Assembly (NCBI GenBank): GCA_047612385.1
Contig: JBLGAR010000002.1
Span: forward strand, 32,265 to 96,264
Direction: 5' to 3'
DNA: 64,000 nucleotides
Source of the DNA: JBALVT01 sp047612385
GTDB lineage: Bacteria; Pseudomonadota; Gammaproteobacteria; Pseudomonadales; Halieaceae
The position numbers and the translations under genes were made by a program. Below are positions 16,506 through 25,627 of the stretch, in pieces (the stretch's first letter is position 1; each line of letters opens with the position of its first letter). Under the pieces are notes generated by a model that worked only from the letters and a program-made list of their open reading frames with translations, was not told the origin of the DNA and did not search any database.

Positions 16506-18422
16506 ATGAGCAAATGGAACCAGTCGCTAGGCGAAGCTGACGAAGCAATGCTGCGGGAGGCACTTGAACTCGCCCACATCCCCGCTTTGCTAGCAGCTCT
16601 TGTTCACTTCAAGGGTAATACCGATCATTTTAAACAGGTGCAACCTCAATTCGACATCCTGGGGGAAGAGCAAGACGGCTTGAACGAGGAGCAAAGGCAA
16701 GTCGCACGGGAAATGGCCTTTGATACACTCAAGCAGTATCGAGATACGGGATGTCAGGACCTTCCTCGCGCCTCAGATACGGACGTTACTGACACCATGG
16801 CACTCATCACAGGCCAGGACACTGCTCAGGCCATAAACCCGTTCCTACGGGAGGAACTCAATCTTTTCGGCGAAGACGGTCGCAAGGTGACGATTGACAC
16901 ACAGCAGATGGATGAGCACTACAAAGTCATTATCATCGGCAGCGGTATGTCCGGTATTCTTGCGGCCATCCGATTACAGCAGCAGGGTATCCCGTTTGAA
17001 ATTATGGAAAAAAATACCGACATCGGAGGCACCTGGCACGAAAATACCTACCCGGGCTGCCAAGTCGATTCCGCCAATCATTTATACAACTATATGTTCG
17101 AGCCCAACAATCAGTGGCCAGGTCACTACTCTGGCCAGGCAGACCTCTATGCCTATTTCAATGGCATTGTCGAAAAATACCGTCTTCGAGAACACATCCG
17201 CCTCAATACGTCAGTTATATCCAGTACCTACAACGAGGAAAATGGGCTCTGGCATGTTGAGACTGAATCCGATGGCAAACGTGAGACCCTGCTAGCCAGC
17301 AGTCTCATCAGTGCAGTGGGGCAACTCAATATTCCCAAATTTCCTGAGATAGAGGGGCTCGATTCCTTCGAAGGAGAGGCGTTCCACTCAGCGCGATGGG
17401 AACACCAGCACGACCTTAGTGGCAAAAACGTGATTGTCATCGGGACTGGCTGCAGCGCGGTTCAATTTGTCCCTCTTATCGCTCCCCAGTGTGGCCAGCT
17501 AACTGTTGTTCAGCGCACTCCGCCGTGGCTTCTACCAGTGGATGAGTATCACCTGGCGATGACAGAACAGGAACTGTGGCTGTTTAGAGAATTACCTTTT
17601 TACGCTCGCTGGCATCGCTTCTATCTTTTCCGTGGCCAGGCTGTGGATGGTTATCTCCCCCTGCTCTATGCCGATGAAAACTGGGAGGGAACAAACGGTG
17701 CGGTTAGCGAGGCCAATGCAATGTTTCGCGAAGGGCTAATCGAGTCCCTAAAAGAACAGGTCAATGGAGACAGCGAACTGCTTGGAAAACTCATTCCAAA
17801 TTATCCAGTGGGCGGCAAAAGACCGGTACTGGACGATGGCTCCTGGATAGGCACTTTGCAACGGGAAAACGTTACGCTGTGCACCCAGGGGATCGAGAAA
17901 ATCGTCGCAGAGGGCGTTGTTATGGCAGACGGTTCCTTGCAACGCGCGGACGTCATCATCTACGGAACCGGGTTTCAGGCCGATCAATTCCTCACGCCGA
18001 TGAAGGTTATCGGTAAAAATGGCGCGGAGTTGGTCAGCCAATGGGGAGGTGACCCACAGGCTTATAAAGGGGTGGTGATACCTCAGTTTCCGAATTTCTA
18101 CTGTTTGTACGGGCCCAACACAAATATTGTGGTGGGCAGCAGTATCGTTTTCTTTGTGGAGTGTCAGATGCGTTATATTTCCGGCTGTATCAAGCTACAA
18201 CTGGAAAATAGCTACAAAAGCCTGGAATGCAAACCAGAACCGCTCGCGCGTTATATCGAAGACATTGACGCACTGAACAAACAGCGCGCCTGGGGCTCAC
18301 CCATCGTAAGCAGCTGGTATAAAAACGATCGAGGCCGGGTCACGCAAAATTGGCCGGGAACACATTGGGAATACTGGCAGCAGACCTTGGCCCCCAATCC
18401 GTCAGATTTCGAGGTAGCGTGA
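16506..18422 (+). CDS. Type I Baeyer-Villiger-like flavin monooxygenase with N-terminal extension
   Basis: About 638 residues. FAD site I-I-G-S-G-M-S-G-I near 140-150, E-K-N-T-D-I-G-G-T-W-H-E-N-T-Y-P-G, the BVMO fingerprint F-E-G-E-A-F-H-S-A-R-W near 290, and the second (NADPH) Rossmann G-T-G-C-S-A-V-Q. These enzymes insert one oxygen next to a ketone carbonyl or oxidise heteroatoms. The roughly 135 residues before the first Rossmann fold resemble the extended N-terminus of 4-hydroxyacetophenone monooxygenase, also about 640 residues; a short helical region at 20-60 may be dimerising. In the fingerprint, Glu rather than Pro or Asp follows Trp. ATG at 16506 has GAGGG 7 bases before it. Natural substrate unknown. 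Confidence 0.88.
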   Translation: MSKWNQSLGEADEAMLREALELAHIPALLAALVHFKGNTDHFKQVQPQFDILGEEQDGLNEEQRQVAREMAFDTLKQYRDTGCQDLPRASDTDVTDTMALITGQDTAQAINPFLREELNLFGEDGRKVTIDTQQMDEHYKVIIIGSGMSGILAAIRLQQQGIPFEIMEKNTDIGGTWHENTYPGCQVDSANHLYNYMFEPNNQWPGHYSGQADLYAYFNGIVEKYRLREHIRLNTSVISSTYNEENGLWHVETESDGKRETLLASSLISAVGQLNIPKFPEIEGLDSFEGEAFHSARWEHQHDLSGKNVIVIGTGCSAVQFVPLIAPQCGQLTVVQRTPPWLLPVDEYHLAMTEQELWLFRELPFYARWHRFYLFRGQAVDGYLPLLYADENWEGTNGAVSEANAMFREGLIESLKEQVNGDSELLGKLIPNYPVGGKRPVLDDGSWIGTLQRENVTLCTQGIEKIVAEGVVMADGSLQRADVIIYGTGFQADQFLTPMKVIGKNGAELVSQWGGDPQAYKGVVIPQFPNFYCLYGPNTNIVVGSSIVFFVECQMRYISGCIKLQLENSYKSLECKPEPLARYIEDIDALNKQRAWGSPIVSSWYKNDRGRVTQNWPGTHWEYWQQTLAPNPSDFEVA

Positions 18423-18480
18423 GGTATACCAACGGCTGCAGGCCTAAGCGCCTCGAACCACTTTGGGTGGCGTTGAAATA

Positions 18481-19521
18481 ATGTGGATGTTTCGTCGTGT
18501 TGGTGCCCTATTGCTTTGTGCACTCACTTTTTCAATATTGCAAGGCCACACTACATTTGCTCAGGCTAGAGGTAGCGACACCCTTTGCGAAACTGAAGCC
18601 GGCATCCTCGGCAAAACTGTCGCGATGGAAATGGTACACGACGGTGAGTCGCGCAAGTTTCACTTACACCTGCCCAGCGCATATGACTGCCTCACCCCTT
18701 TGCCTCTCGTTATCGGTGTCCACGGTTATGGGGGTAATGGACCGGATTTTGAAAAAAATACAGCCACAATGTTTGAACATGTGAACGAAAACAATTACAT
18801 CGCCTTGTACCCCACCGCCATGTCTGCCAGCCCAGGCGGTGCTACCTCCTTTAACGACCTGGGCAGTCGCCATGATAGCGGACCCGATGGCAAGACCTGC
18901 AGTCGGCCCAGTACCGGCTACTATCCCTCTTTTGATAACTGCGGTGCCGCTGAAGAGAAACGCGAGTGCAACTGGGGTACCAGCTGTGCGGATGACCTGG
19001 GCTTCTTTAAGAAACTAATCGCTTTTGCAAAAAACAACTACGCCGTGGATTCATCGCGAATCTATATGTTGGGTTTCAGCCAGGGCGGGCAAACCGTCTC
19101 AACTCTCGCCTGCCCGCTGCAAAACGAGGTAACCGCCGTGGCTGCGATCCATGGGTTGGCTGCGAACGGTTATACCTGCGGGCCACAAAGCAAAGTGTCT
19201 TTGTTACAGATATGGGGGACGCGGGATGAATGGGTGCGAGCCGACGGCCGCCCGAGCGAAGACGCTGTGCAATATGACGCGGCGGATGAAGCCGCACAAG
19301 AATGGGCTAGTGCCCAGCACTGCGATAACGAAGCCAAGCAATACGGGGCCAGTGAAGGCAAAACCAGTGGTTGGTCCTGTGAGTCCCACTCTGCCTGTCA
19401 AACAGGCGCCGAAGTTGTGACCTGCAGCTGGCCGGGTGGGCATGTGTGGCCACGTTCCCAAGAGCTGGGCAACTTCGGCTTAAACACGATTTGGGAATTC
19501 TTTTCGGATAAAACCAAATAG
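18481..19521 (+). CDS. Secreted PHB-depolymerase-type esterase (LpqC/feruloyl esterase-like)
   Basis: 346 residues with a signal peptide (1-25, ending F-A-Q-A). Alpha/beta hydrolase of the esterase-PHB family: oxyanion strand V-I-G-V-H-G-Y-G-G-N, nucleophile G-F-S-Q-G-G-Q near Ser198, acidic residue in I-W-G-T-R-D-E-W-V, and catalytic His in P-G-G-H-V-W-P near the end. Many cysteines (C-N-W-G-T-S-C, C-D-N, C-E-S-H-S-A-C) are spaced for disulphides, consistent with an extracellular enzyme. It would hydrolyse esters of hydroxyalkanoates or aromatic acids. It starts about 60 bases after the flavin monooxygenase on the same strand, and a Baeyer-Villiger product is an ester or lactone, so a two-step pathway is possible (inference). 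Confidence 0.85.
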   Translation: MWMFRRVGALLLCALTFSILQGHTTFAQARGSDTLCETEAGILGKTVAMEMVHDGESRKFHLHLPSAYDCLTPLPLVIGVHGYGGNGPDFEKNTATMFEHVNENNYIALYPTAMSASPGGATSFNDLGSRHDSGPDGKTCSRPSTGYYPSFDNCGAAEEKRECNWGTSCADDLGFFKKLIAFAKNNYAVDSSRIYMLGFSQGGQTVSTLACPLQNEVTAVAAIHGLAANGYTCGPQSKVSLLQIWGTRDEWVRADGRPSEDAVQYDAADEAAQEWASAQHCDNEAKQYGASEGKTSGWSCESHSACQTGAEVVTCSWPGGHVWPRSQELGNFGLNTIWEFFSDKTK

Positions 19522-19574
19522 CGATTGAACGGGCGAAAAAAAATCCTTTGCGAGCCCTGGATGGATTCTTCATC

Positions 19575-20258
19575 CTAAATTGGCAGTGGAATAAATACCG
19601 AGGACGCCGCCTGAACCGCTGAGTTAAAATGTCGATGATTCGCGTCACCTGCTATTTTAGCCATCATTTCCTGCAACACAATCAACTTGCCGAACAGCCG
19701 TTCAAAACTCAGATTATCCGTTACTCCACGATACTCACTGGTTATCAGAAAATGAGCTCCATCGCTCTGACGACTATTTTTAAGCCGCCATAACAAAACC
19801 TCCACATTGTGTGCGCTAGTGATGAGCCGTTTCGAATCGAGTTTGTCCAGCATAAACAATTCCGCATTGTAACCGTAGGCATAGCGAAGCATGCCCCCCA
19901 GCCCCACTGACAACGCAAACACTCGATCGCCTTTGAACCGCGGATCAAACACCAGTTCTAAAGCGACTATTTCCTGACGATAGCTCAGCTCCGCAAATTT
20001 AAGTGCACCTTTTTGATTCTGTAATTGGTTCAAGCGGGACGCAATGGTGTTAGCAGGGCCTTTTGCCAATTCACCGGGGTTGCGCTTGTACAGTTTGGCC
20101 ATCAGCTCTTTGACGAGCAGGCGACTTTCATCGATAAACTGGTCGGCGACCATATCAATATCGGACTTCGCAAGATTCTTCACCTCAAAGCCAGAACAAC
20201 CTGATAGCAACGATGAGAGGAATAGAAGCACAGCCAGCGGCTTCAAATATGAATGCAC
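19575..20258 (-). CDS. Hypothetical lipoprotein
   Basis: 227 residues from a GTG start. Lipobox L-L-S-G-C puts the lipidated Cys at about 21. The rest is largely helical (F-I-D-E-S-R-L-L-V-K-E-L-M-A-K, R-L-F-G-K-L-I-V-L-Q-E-M-M-A-K), with an R-F-K-G-D-R-V-F-A-L-S-V-G-L-G-G-M centre. I do not recognise a named domain, although small gammaproteobacterial lipoproteins of this type are common. It follows the flavin monooxygenase gene with 12 bases between, so the two are one transcript. Confidence 0.7.
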   Translation of the reverse strand: MHSYLKPLAVLLFLSSLLSGCSGFEVKNLAKSDIDMVADQFIDESRLLVKELMAKLYKRNPGELAKGPANTIASRLNQLQNQKGALKFAELSYRQEIVALELVFDPRFKGDRVFALSVGLGGMLRYAYGYNAELFMLDKLDSKRLITSAHNVEVLLWRLKNSRQSDGAHFLITSEYRGVTDNLSFERLFGKLIVLQEMMAKIAGDANHRHFNSAVQAASSVFIPLPI

Positions 20259-20270
20259 AGCGCCCGCCCC

Positions 20271-21743
20271 CTACTGCATATCGAAGGCATCAAAGTTGGG
20301 TGCTGACATCGCCGTTTCAAATTTCTTATAGCTCCAGGGCCAGGTTGACGGGATACCTTGGGCATCAAGATACCAGCTGCTACAACCCGATCCAAAAATT
20401 GTTGTTTTGGCCGCCTCTAAACGATCCGTATCATACTGATCAAGCGCGGCTTGCGTCGCGCTAACGGCCGAGCATGTACCTGATAATAATTCTTCTATGA
20501 GTTGCCAGATGTAGTTCCATTGCAACTCAGCGATATCGATCAGGGAAAAGTTTCCAACAGGGCCGCTCGGACCATTGAGCATGAAAAAATTCGGGAAGTC
20601 TGGTATGGAGACTGCCAGATAGGCCCGTGGGCGCACTTTCCATGCTTCCTCCAGGGTAGCACTATTGCGCCCCGTGACGCTCATCGGGCGCATGAACATA
20701 GTCGGATTAAACCCGGTGGCCAACGCAATAACATCCAGCTCGTGCAACTGTCCGTCAACTGTTCGAATCCCGCCACCTTCAATACACTCAATGCCCTGCG
20801 TCACCAAATGCGCATCTTTATGCTGTATGGCTCGATAATAATCGGGGGAGAATATCAAACGCTTACAAGCCGCACGATAGCTTGGACGCAGCGCCTCCTT
20901 TAGCTCGGGATCTTCAATACTCGACTCGAGATTCTCAAGAACAACAGCTTCTATCTCAGCCATTTCTGTCGAATCCGGGCTCACCACCCCGTTGGTAAAA
21001 CGCTCCACGTTAGCAAGATACTCAGGATCATTTCTAATGCGCATCAGTAAATCTCGATCAGCTCGAAATGCGGCTCGTTGCGCCTCACTAAAAAAGGGAT
21101 TTTGTACCGGCATGATCCACTGTGGCGTCCGTTGAAAATGTTCCACTGACGAAGCTCTACCTGCCAGAGCCGAGACAATCTGAACACCGGTAGAGCCATT
21201 GCCAATGACGCCCACTCGCTGGCCATCAAGCGGCACACTGTGATCCCAGCGTGAGGTATGAAATATTTCTCCGGAGAACGCCTCTATCCCATTGATAGAG
21301 GGGACACTAGGATGGTGCAACACTCCAGTGGCCGCGATAACAACGTCGGCGACATCCTCTACACCCGTTTGACTGCGCAGATACCATCGCCCATCGCGAT
21401 AGTCGCAGCGGGTAATTTCCTGATTGAACTGGATAAAATCATCCAGCTTGTACTTGAGCGAGGTACTGACAAAATACTCCTGCACCTCAGCGCCAGGCGG
21501 CAACTGACGGGTCCAGTTTGGATTGGGTTCGAAAGAGTAAGTATAGGAATGCGACGGCACATCGCAGGTTAATCCGGGATAGGTATTCTCACGCCAAGTT
21601 CCTCCTACCCGGTCTGCTTTCTCGTAAAGACAAATATTGCGCTGACCGGCCTCCAGCAATTTTATAGCGGCAAGAATTCCGGCCATTCCCGCGCCGATAA
21701 CAACGAAGCGTAGTTCTTTTGATTGATTATCTTCTTTAACCAA
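20271..21743 (-). CDS. Type I Baeyer-Villiger-like flavin monooxygenase
   Basis: 490 residues, standard length for the class. FAD site I-G-A-G-M-A-G-I-L-A near residue 16, V-G-G-T-W-R-E-N-T-Y-P-G, BVMO fingerprint F-S-G-E-I-F-H-T-S-R-W-D (W-D variant), NADPH Rossmann G-N-G-S-T-G-V-Q-I-V, and an A-L-A-T-G-F-N motif after it. No N-terminal extension. TTG start with GGAG about 9 bases upstream. Divergent from the carotenoid oxygenase over a 174-base region that holds a TATAAT and a direct repeat. Substrate unknown; ketones of terpenoid or steroid origin are the usual guess for this branch. Confidence 0.87.
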   Translation of the reverse strand: MVKEDNQSKELRFVVIGAGMAGILAAIKLLEAGQRNICLYEKADRVGGTWRENTYPGLTCDVPSHSYTYSFEPNPNWTRQLPPGAEVQEYFVSTSLKYKLDDFIQFNQEITRCDYRDGRWYLRSQTGVEDVADVVIAATGVLHHPSVPSINGIEAFSGEIFHTSRWDHSVPLDGQRVGVIGNGSTGVQIVSALAGRASSVEHFQRTPQWIMPVQNPFFSEAQRAAFRADRDLLMRIRNDPEYLANVERFTNGVVSPDSTEMAEIEAVVLENLESSIEDPELKEALRPSYRAACKRLIFSPDYYRAIQHKDAHLVTQGIECIEGGGIRTVDGQLHELDVIALATGFNPTMFMRPMSVTGRNSATLEEAWKVRPRAYLAVSIPDFPNFFMLNGPSGPVGNFSLIDIAELQWNYIWQLIEELLSGTCSAVSATQAALDQYDTDRLEAAKTTIFGSGCSSWYLDAQGIPSTWPWSYKKFETAMSAPNFDAFDMQ

Positions 21744-21856
21744 CGCCTTGCACTCCCTCTATTTCAATGGGAAAAGGCTAGCACAAGCGAAGAGCGCAAG
21801 CAGTTTAAAATTTTAGGCTGCAGTTCAATTGTCAGGCATTGCCCTGGGCCCTGCGG

Positions 21857-21896
21857 TATAATGTTTAATCAAACACGTGTAGCGCTGAATCAAACA
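21857..21896 (+). promoter_or_regulatory. Candidate promoter and repeated operator before carotenoid oxygenase
   Basis: A perfect TATAAT at 21857-21862 is followed by AATCAAACA at 21867-21875 and again at 21888-21896, 21 bases apart start to start, i.e. two helical turns. No good -35 is visible. The arrangement suits a regulator binding over the start of transcription. Confidence 0.4.
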
Positions 21897-21917
21897 GCTC
21901 TATCAAAAGGCGAATCT

Positions 21918-23255
21918 ATGAATTCAAACCCCTATCTCAAGGGCAACTTTGCCCCGGTTGAAGATGAATTAAGTGCTCATGATCTGAAAGTTACCGGTGA
22001 AATTCCAGCGGCTCTATGCGGCCGCTTCTTGCGCATCGGACCCAACCCTGTTGCCGCAGATCCAGACAACTACCACTGGTTTACCGGCAACGGCATGGCA
22101 CATGGACTGCGGCTTCGCGACGGTAAGGCAGAATGGTTTCACAGCCGCTACGTGCGCGATGACGACGTGGTTGCAATAAAAGGCTGGGATCCCGTGGCAG
22201 GTCCTATGCCCGATTTTCCGCTCGGGCCCGGCGTGGCCAACACTAACATCGTAGGCATGGCCGGTAAGACTTTTGCCATTGTAGAGGCAGGGAATCTCCC
22301 GGTTGAACTGAATTACGAACTGGACACCGTCGCGCGCAGTAATTTTCAAGGGACTCTTCCCGCTGGTTTTAGCGCTCACCCACGAGTTGACGCCGACACA
22401 GGAGAAACCCATACCGCTGTATATTCGCCTTTTTGGAAGCATATTCAATACGTACTCATAGGCTCTGACGGTCTGGTAAAAAAGACCGTGGATGTGCCCA
22501 CGCCGGGCAGTCCAATGGTTCACGACTGCATGTTCACCAAAAACTATTTCATTTTGTTCGACTTCCCAGTGTTGTTTGACGAACAGGCGCTCACCAGCGG
22601 TGCGCCCTTCCCCTATACCTGGCAACCTGAGTACGGCGCACGGGTGGGGCTGCTGCCCAGAGCTGGAGACGTCGACCAAGTCACCTGGCACGAAGTCGAA
22701 TTGTGCTACGTCTTTCACCCCATGAATGCCTTTGAAGACGAAAAGGGAAGCGTTGTGCTAGACGTGGTTCGACATCCGAAAATGTTTGCCACTGATCACC
22801 ACGGGCCCAACGAGGGAGCGACAACGCTTGACCGCTGGACCATCGATCCCAAAAAAACTCGCGTGACAGAGACTCGCCTGGATGATCGAGGGTTGGAGTT
22901 TCCGAGGATCAATGAGCGCCTGCAGGGAAAGCCTTATCGCTACGGATATTCCAGCGTACTCTCGGACGGATTCACCATCGGCTCGATCACCAAGCATGAC
23001 CTCCACAAGCAAAGCATCGAATCTCATAGCGACGGAGACGATCGCGCATTTATGGAGCCCGTGTTTATTCCCAAACACACTGATGCAGCAGAGGACGAGG
23101 GATGGATTATGTCCTATGTATACGATCGTAGCACCGATAAAAGTGATGTAGTGATTATCGACGCACAGGATTTCAGTGCTAAGCCCTTAGCGACAATACA
23201 CTTACCGCGCAGAGTCCCGTTTGGCTTTCACGGCAACTGGGTGGCAGACGCATGA
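21918..23255 (+). CDS. Carotenoid oxygenase family protein (RPE65/lignostilbene-dioxygenase type)
   Basis: 445 residues. These non-heme iron enzymes split a C=C bond of carotenoids, stilbenes or related molecules with O2. Seven-bladed propeller features: F-L-R-I-G-P-N-P near residue 35, N-Y-H-W-F-T-G-N-G-M-A-H-G, and iron-ligand histidines in F-S-A-H-P, V-H-D-C-M and the last G-F-H-G-N-W. The ATG at 21918 has AAGG 9 bases before it; an upstream in-frame start would run through the promoter region. Its stop overlaps the start of the next gene, an SDR, by ATGA, so an aldehyde or alcohol product may be processed by that dehydrogenase (inference). Confidence 0.88.
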   Translation: MNSNPYLKGNFAPVEDELSAHDLKVTGEIPAALCGRFLRIGPNPVAADPDNYHWFTGNGMAHGLRLRDGKAEWFHSRYVRDDDVVAIKGWDPVAGPMPDFPLGPGVANTNIVGMAGKTFAIVEAGNLPVELNYELDTVARSNFQGTLPAGFSAHPRVDADTGETHTAVYSPFWKHIQYVLIGSDGLVKKTVDVPTPGSPMVHDCMFTKNYFILFDFPVLFDEQALTSGAPFPYTWQPEYGARVGLLPRAGDVDQVTWHEVELCYVFHPMNAFEDEKGSVVLDVVRHPKMFATDHHGPNEGATTLDRWTIDPKKTRVTETRLDDRGLEFPRINERLQGKPYRYGYSSVLSDGFTIGSITKHDLHKQSIESHSDGDDRAFMEPVFIPKHTDAAEDEGWIMSYVYDRSTDKSDVVIIDAQDFSAKPLATIHLPRRVPFGFHGNWVADA

Positions 23256-24079
23256 GTACCCGCAACAGTACCTTTACCGATAAGGTTGTTGTCATAACCG
23301 GCGCTTCGGCCGGAGTCGGTGCCGCCTGCGCCAGAGAATTCGCCCGTCAGGGTGCAAAACTGGTATTGGCGGCCCGCGGCGAGCAAGCGCTACAAAAAAT
23401 CGCTGCGGAATTAACAGCGCGCACAGAAGTTATGTACGTGGCCATGGATGTCGCCAATAGCGATGCCTGCACAGCGCTTCTCGCCCAAGCCAAAGAACGA
23501 TTCGGTAACATCCATGTGCTGGTTAACAACGCTGGTTTACACGTTAGAGGCGATGTCAGGAAAGTCGCACCGACGGATATCGCGAACATGGTCGACGTCA
23601 ATTTGCGCGCACCTTTATTACTCACCGCTGCTGCTATTCCCTATCTCGAACAAGCCGGGGGCGGCGCAATCGTCATGCTCGGGTCACTGGCGGGACGAGC
23701 ACCCATGCAGAGCGCTGCGACCTACGCAGCTACGAAAGCCGGCATGCGGGCATTCACTTATGGTTTGGCGGACGAGCTTCGCGGCAGCAATATCAATATT
23801 GGAGTGGTCTCTCCCGGACCGATCGACACCGGCTTCATCATGGATGAGATTGATCAGGTAGAGGATATCGTTTTTTCACAGCCCATGAGCAGTGCCCAGT
23901 CAGTTGCAGACGCAGTAATCGCTATAGCGAAGGGAGAAGAGATCGAAATTTGTATGCCCGCCACTAGCGGCAGAGCTACCTCCCTGCTGTATTTATTTCC
24001 ATCCTTAAGACGCTGGCTGCGACCAAAACTCAGTGCGGCCGGTCGAAAGAATAAAGAAAAATACCGTCAGACTCAATAG
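23252..24079 (+). CDS. Short-chain dehydrogenase/reductase
   Basis: 275 residues, classical SDR: coenzyme motif T-G-A-S-A-G-V-G near 14-21, N-N-A-G near 90, catalytic Ser in L-G-S-L-A-G and the Y-A-A-T-K catalytic pair near 158-162, then P-G-P-I-D-T. It would reduce or oxidise a carbonyl or alcohol with NAD(P). A basic C-terminal tail (G-R-K-N-K-E-K-Y) follows a short hydrophobic segment. Coupled by a 4-base overlap to the carotenoid oxygenase, so it probably acts on that enzyme's product. Confidence 0.9.
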   Translation: MSTRNSTFTDKVVVITGASAGVGAACAREFARQGAKLVLAARGEQALQKIAAELTARTEVMYVAMDVANSDACTALLAQAKERFGNIHVLVNNAGLHVRGDVRKVAPTDIANMVDVNLRAPLLLTAAAIPYLEQAGGGAIVMLGSLAGRAPMQSAATYAATKAGMRAFTYGLADELRGSNINIGVVSPGPIDTGFIMDEIDQVEDIVFSQPMSSAQSVADAVIAIAKGEEIEICMPATSGRATSLLYLFPSLRRWLRPKLSAAGRKNKEKYRQTQ

Positions 24080-24107
24080 TGCGCATTACAAGGCGATCCC
24101 CTAGAAA

Positions 24108-24737
24108 ATGTACAACGGCGAGAAACTTAACAGCATCAGCCACCTGATAGGCGCGGTATTCGCGCTTGTTGGCCTGGGCGCACTGCTTACTGTGGGCCTT
24201 CAGTCTGGCGACATAGGGGTGCTCATCAGTTTTACTGTGTTTGGGTTGACGCTGGTTTTGCTGTACACCATGTCGACCTTGTACCACAGCTTTCACCCAC
24301 CAAAACTTAAACAACTGTTCAAGCTGTTTGATCACATTTCTATTTACTTGCTCATTGCGGGTAGCTACACCCCCTATATGTTGGTCAGCCTGAAAGATGG
24401 CAGCGGACCTACCATTATGATGGTCGTGTGGCTATTGGCCAGCCTGGGAACATTAAGCGAAATATTTTTGTCGGGAAAAGCCGTAAAAATTGGCCAGGTA
24501 CTTATCTACCTGGGAATGGGTTGGGCCTGCGCATTTGATCTCGAGGGATTGCGGGCCGCGCTGTCAGAACCGGGTTACTTCTGGCTAACCGCAGGGGGTA
24601 TCTCCTATACAGTGGGCGTGATTTTCTATGTTCTGGACAAAGTGAACCGACTTCAACACGCGCATGGTATTTGGCACTTTTTCGTCCTGGCAGGATCGCT
24701 GTGCCATTTTATTTCAATCATCAGCTACGTGAGATAG
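24108..24737 (+). CDS. trhA: Hemolysin III/TrhA family membrane protein
   Basis: 209 residues, seven membrane segments of the PAQR superfamily. Motifs: S-H-L-I-G-A-V-F-A near residue 11, S-T-L-Y-H-S-F near 60, F-D-H-I-S-I-Y-L-L-I-A-G-S-Y-T-P near 80 and C-H-F-I-S-I-I-S-Y near the end, which supply the His/Asp metal cluster typical of the family. Bacterial members affect membrane fluidity homeostasis. ATG 28 bases after the SDR stop. Probably unrelated functionally to the oxygenase pair but on the same strand. Confidence 0.88.
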   Translation: MYNGEKLNSISHLIGAVFALVGLGALLTVGLQSGDIGVLISFTVFGLTLVLLYTMSTLYHSFHPPKLKQLFKLFDHISIYLLIAGSYTPYMLVSLKDGSGPTIMMVVWLLASLGTLSEIFLSGKAVKIGQVLIYLGMGWACAFDLEGLRAALSEPGYFWLTAGGISYTVGVIFYVLDKVNRLQHAHGIWHFFVLAGSLCHFISIISYVR

Positions 24738-25101
24738 CGGCTATAGATTGAGATCTGCTTTCATGAGTAAAGCTCTCAGCACACGACTTCCCTCCAGGCT
24801 CATCCCCTTTCGTCCGCTTTGGTGAACGTCCACGGCAAATAGTATGGCTATCGTCCAACTAGCGCCCAACTAGCGCCCAACTAGTGCCCATGCTCCCATA
24901 GTAGCAACTCTTCACACGGGAATGGGTCTGTTTGAGTGTGTGCTGTGCAGCCATCGGAAAATTCGATCCCGCTTAACCGATATTTTCATTATACAGATTG
25001 TAGCTAAAGCGCTAAGATTATCCGATTCCCCAACCAATATCGGGAACGCAGGTGGGCAAGCCGCCTATACTTAGTGAGTTTTATGTAACAGGAGAGTAGA
25101 C
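24738..25101. other. Non-coding stretch before rubrerythrin
   Basis: 364 bases with no convincing gene. It contains a short tandem repeat (listed separately) and an A/T-rich segment around 24980-25030 that could hold the rubrerythrin promoter, but I cannot place boxes with confidence. Confidence 0.5.
24857..24889. repeat. Three tandem copies of an 11-bp unit
   Basis: AACTAGCGCCC occurs three times head to tail, the third with one change (C to T at position 7). It is in non-coding DNA between trhA and rubrerythrin. Too short and without spacers to be a CRISPR; a slippage-type microsatellite or an iterated binding site. Confidence 0.85.
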
Positions 25102-25521
25102 ATGTCCCTAAAAGACAGCCAAACCGAACAAAATCTGAAAGACGCCTTTGCAGGTGAATCACAGGCAAACCGCCGTTACCTTTACTTCGCTGCAAAAGCA
25201 GATGTTGAAGGCTACAACGATGTAGCCTCAGTTTTCCGCTCAACTGCTGAAGGGGAAACTGGGCACGCCCACGGGCACCTGGAATACTTGGAAGAAACGG
25301 GTGACCCTGCAACAGGCCTGCCAATTGGCGCCACTTCGGACAACCTGAAAGCCGCTATTGCGGGCGAAACTCACGAGTACACTGATATGTACCCGGGAAT
25401 GGCCAAAACTGCGCGCGATGAAGGCTTCGATGAGATCGCTGACTGGATGGAAACTCTGGCCAAGGCAGAACGTAGCCACGCCAACCGATTCCAGAAAGCA
25501 CTGGATAATCTAGACGACTAG
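25102..25521 (+). CDS. Rubrerythrin (di-iron domain only)
   Basis: 139 residues forming the ferritin-like four-helix domain of rubrerythrin without the C-terminal rubredoxin part. Di-iron ligands: A-F-A-G-E-S-Q-A-N near 20, E-G-E-T-G-H-A-H near 50-55, G-E-T-H-E-Y near 90, and A-E-R-S-H-A-N-R near 125. It would reduce hydrogen peroxide or act as an oxygen sensor. ATG with CAGGAGAG upstream. Head of a three-gene unit with a CCG-domain Fe-S protein and DUF3501, a combination seen in many aerobic proteobacteria as far as I recall. The Fe-S protein could be the electron partner that replaces the missing rubredoxin domain (inference). Confidence 0.9.
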   Translation: MSLKDSQTEQNLKDAFAGESQANRRYLYFAAKADVEGYNDVASVFRSTAEGETGHAHGHLEYLEETGDPATGLPIGATSDNLKAAIAGETHEYTDMYPGMAKTARDEGFDEIADWMETLAKAERSHANRFQKALDNLDD

Positions 25522-25627
25522 CAACACCCCAAGGCGGCGCTGTTACGGCGGCCCGCCTCATTTCAGTTTGTGACCAACCGTTTTACCAACCGCGTTTACT
25601 AAAAGCTTTTATTAACAGGATACTATT

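Noticed and set aside
22014..22718. Long open frame antisense to the carotenoid oxygenase
   Set aside because: It is the shadow of a strongly supported gene, has no ribosome site and no recognisable domain.
24857..24889. Tandem repeat as a CRISPR
   Set aside because: Units adjoin without spacers and no cas genes are near.
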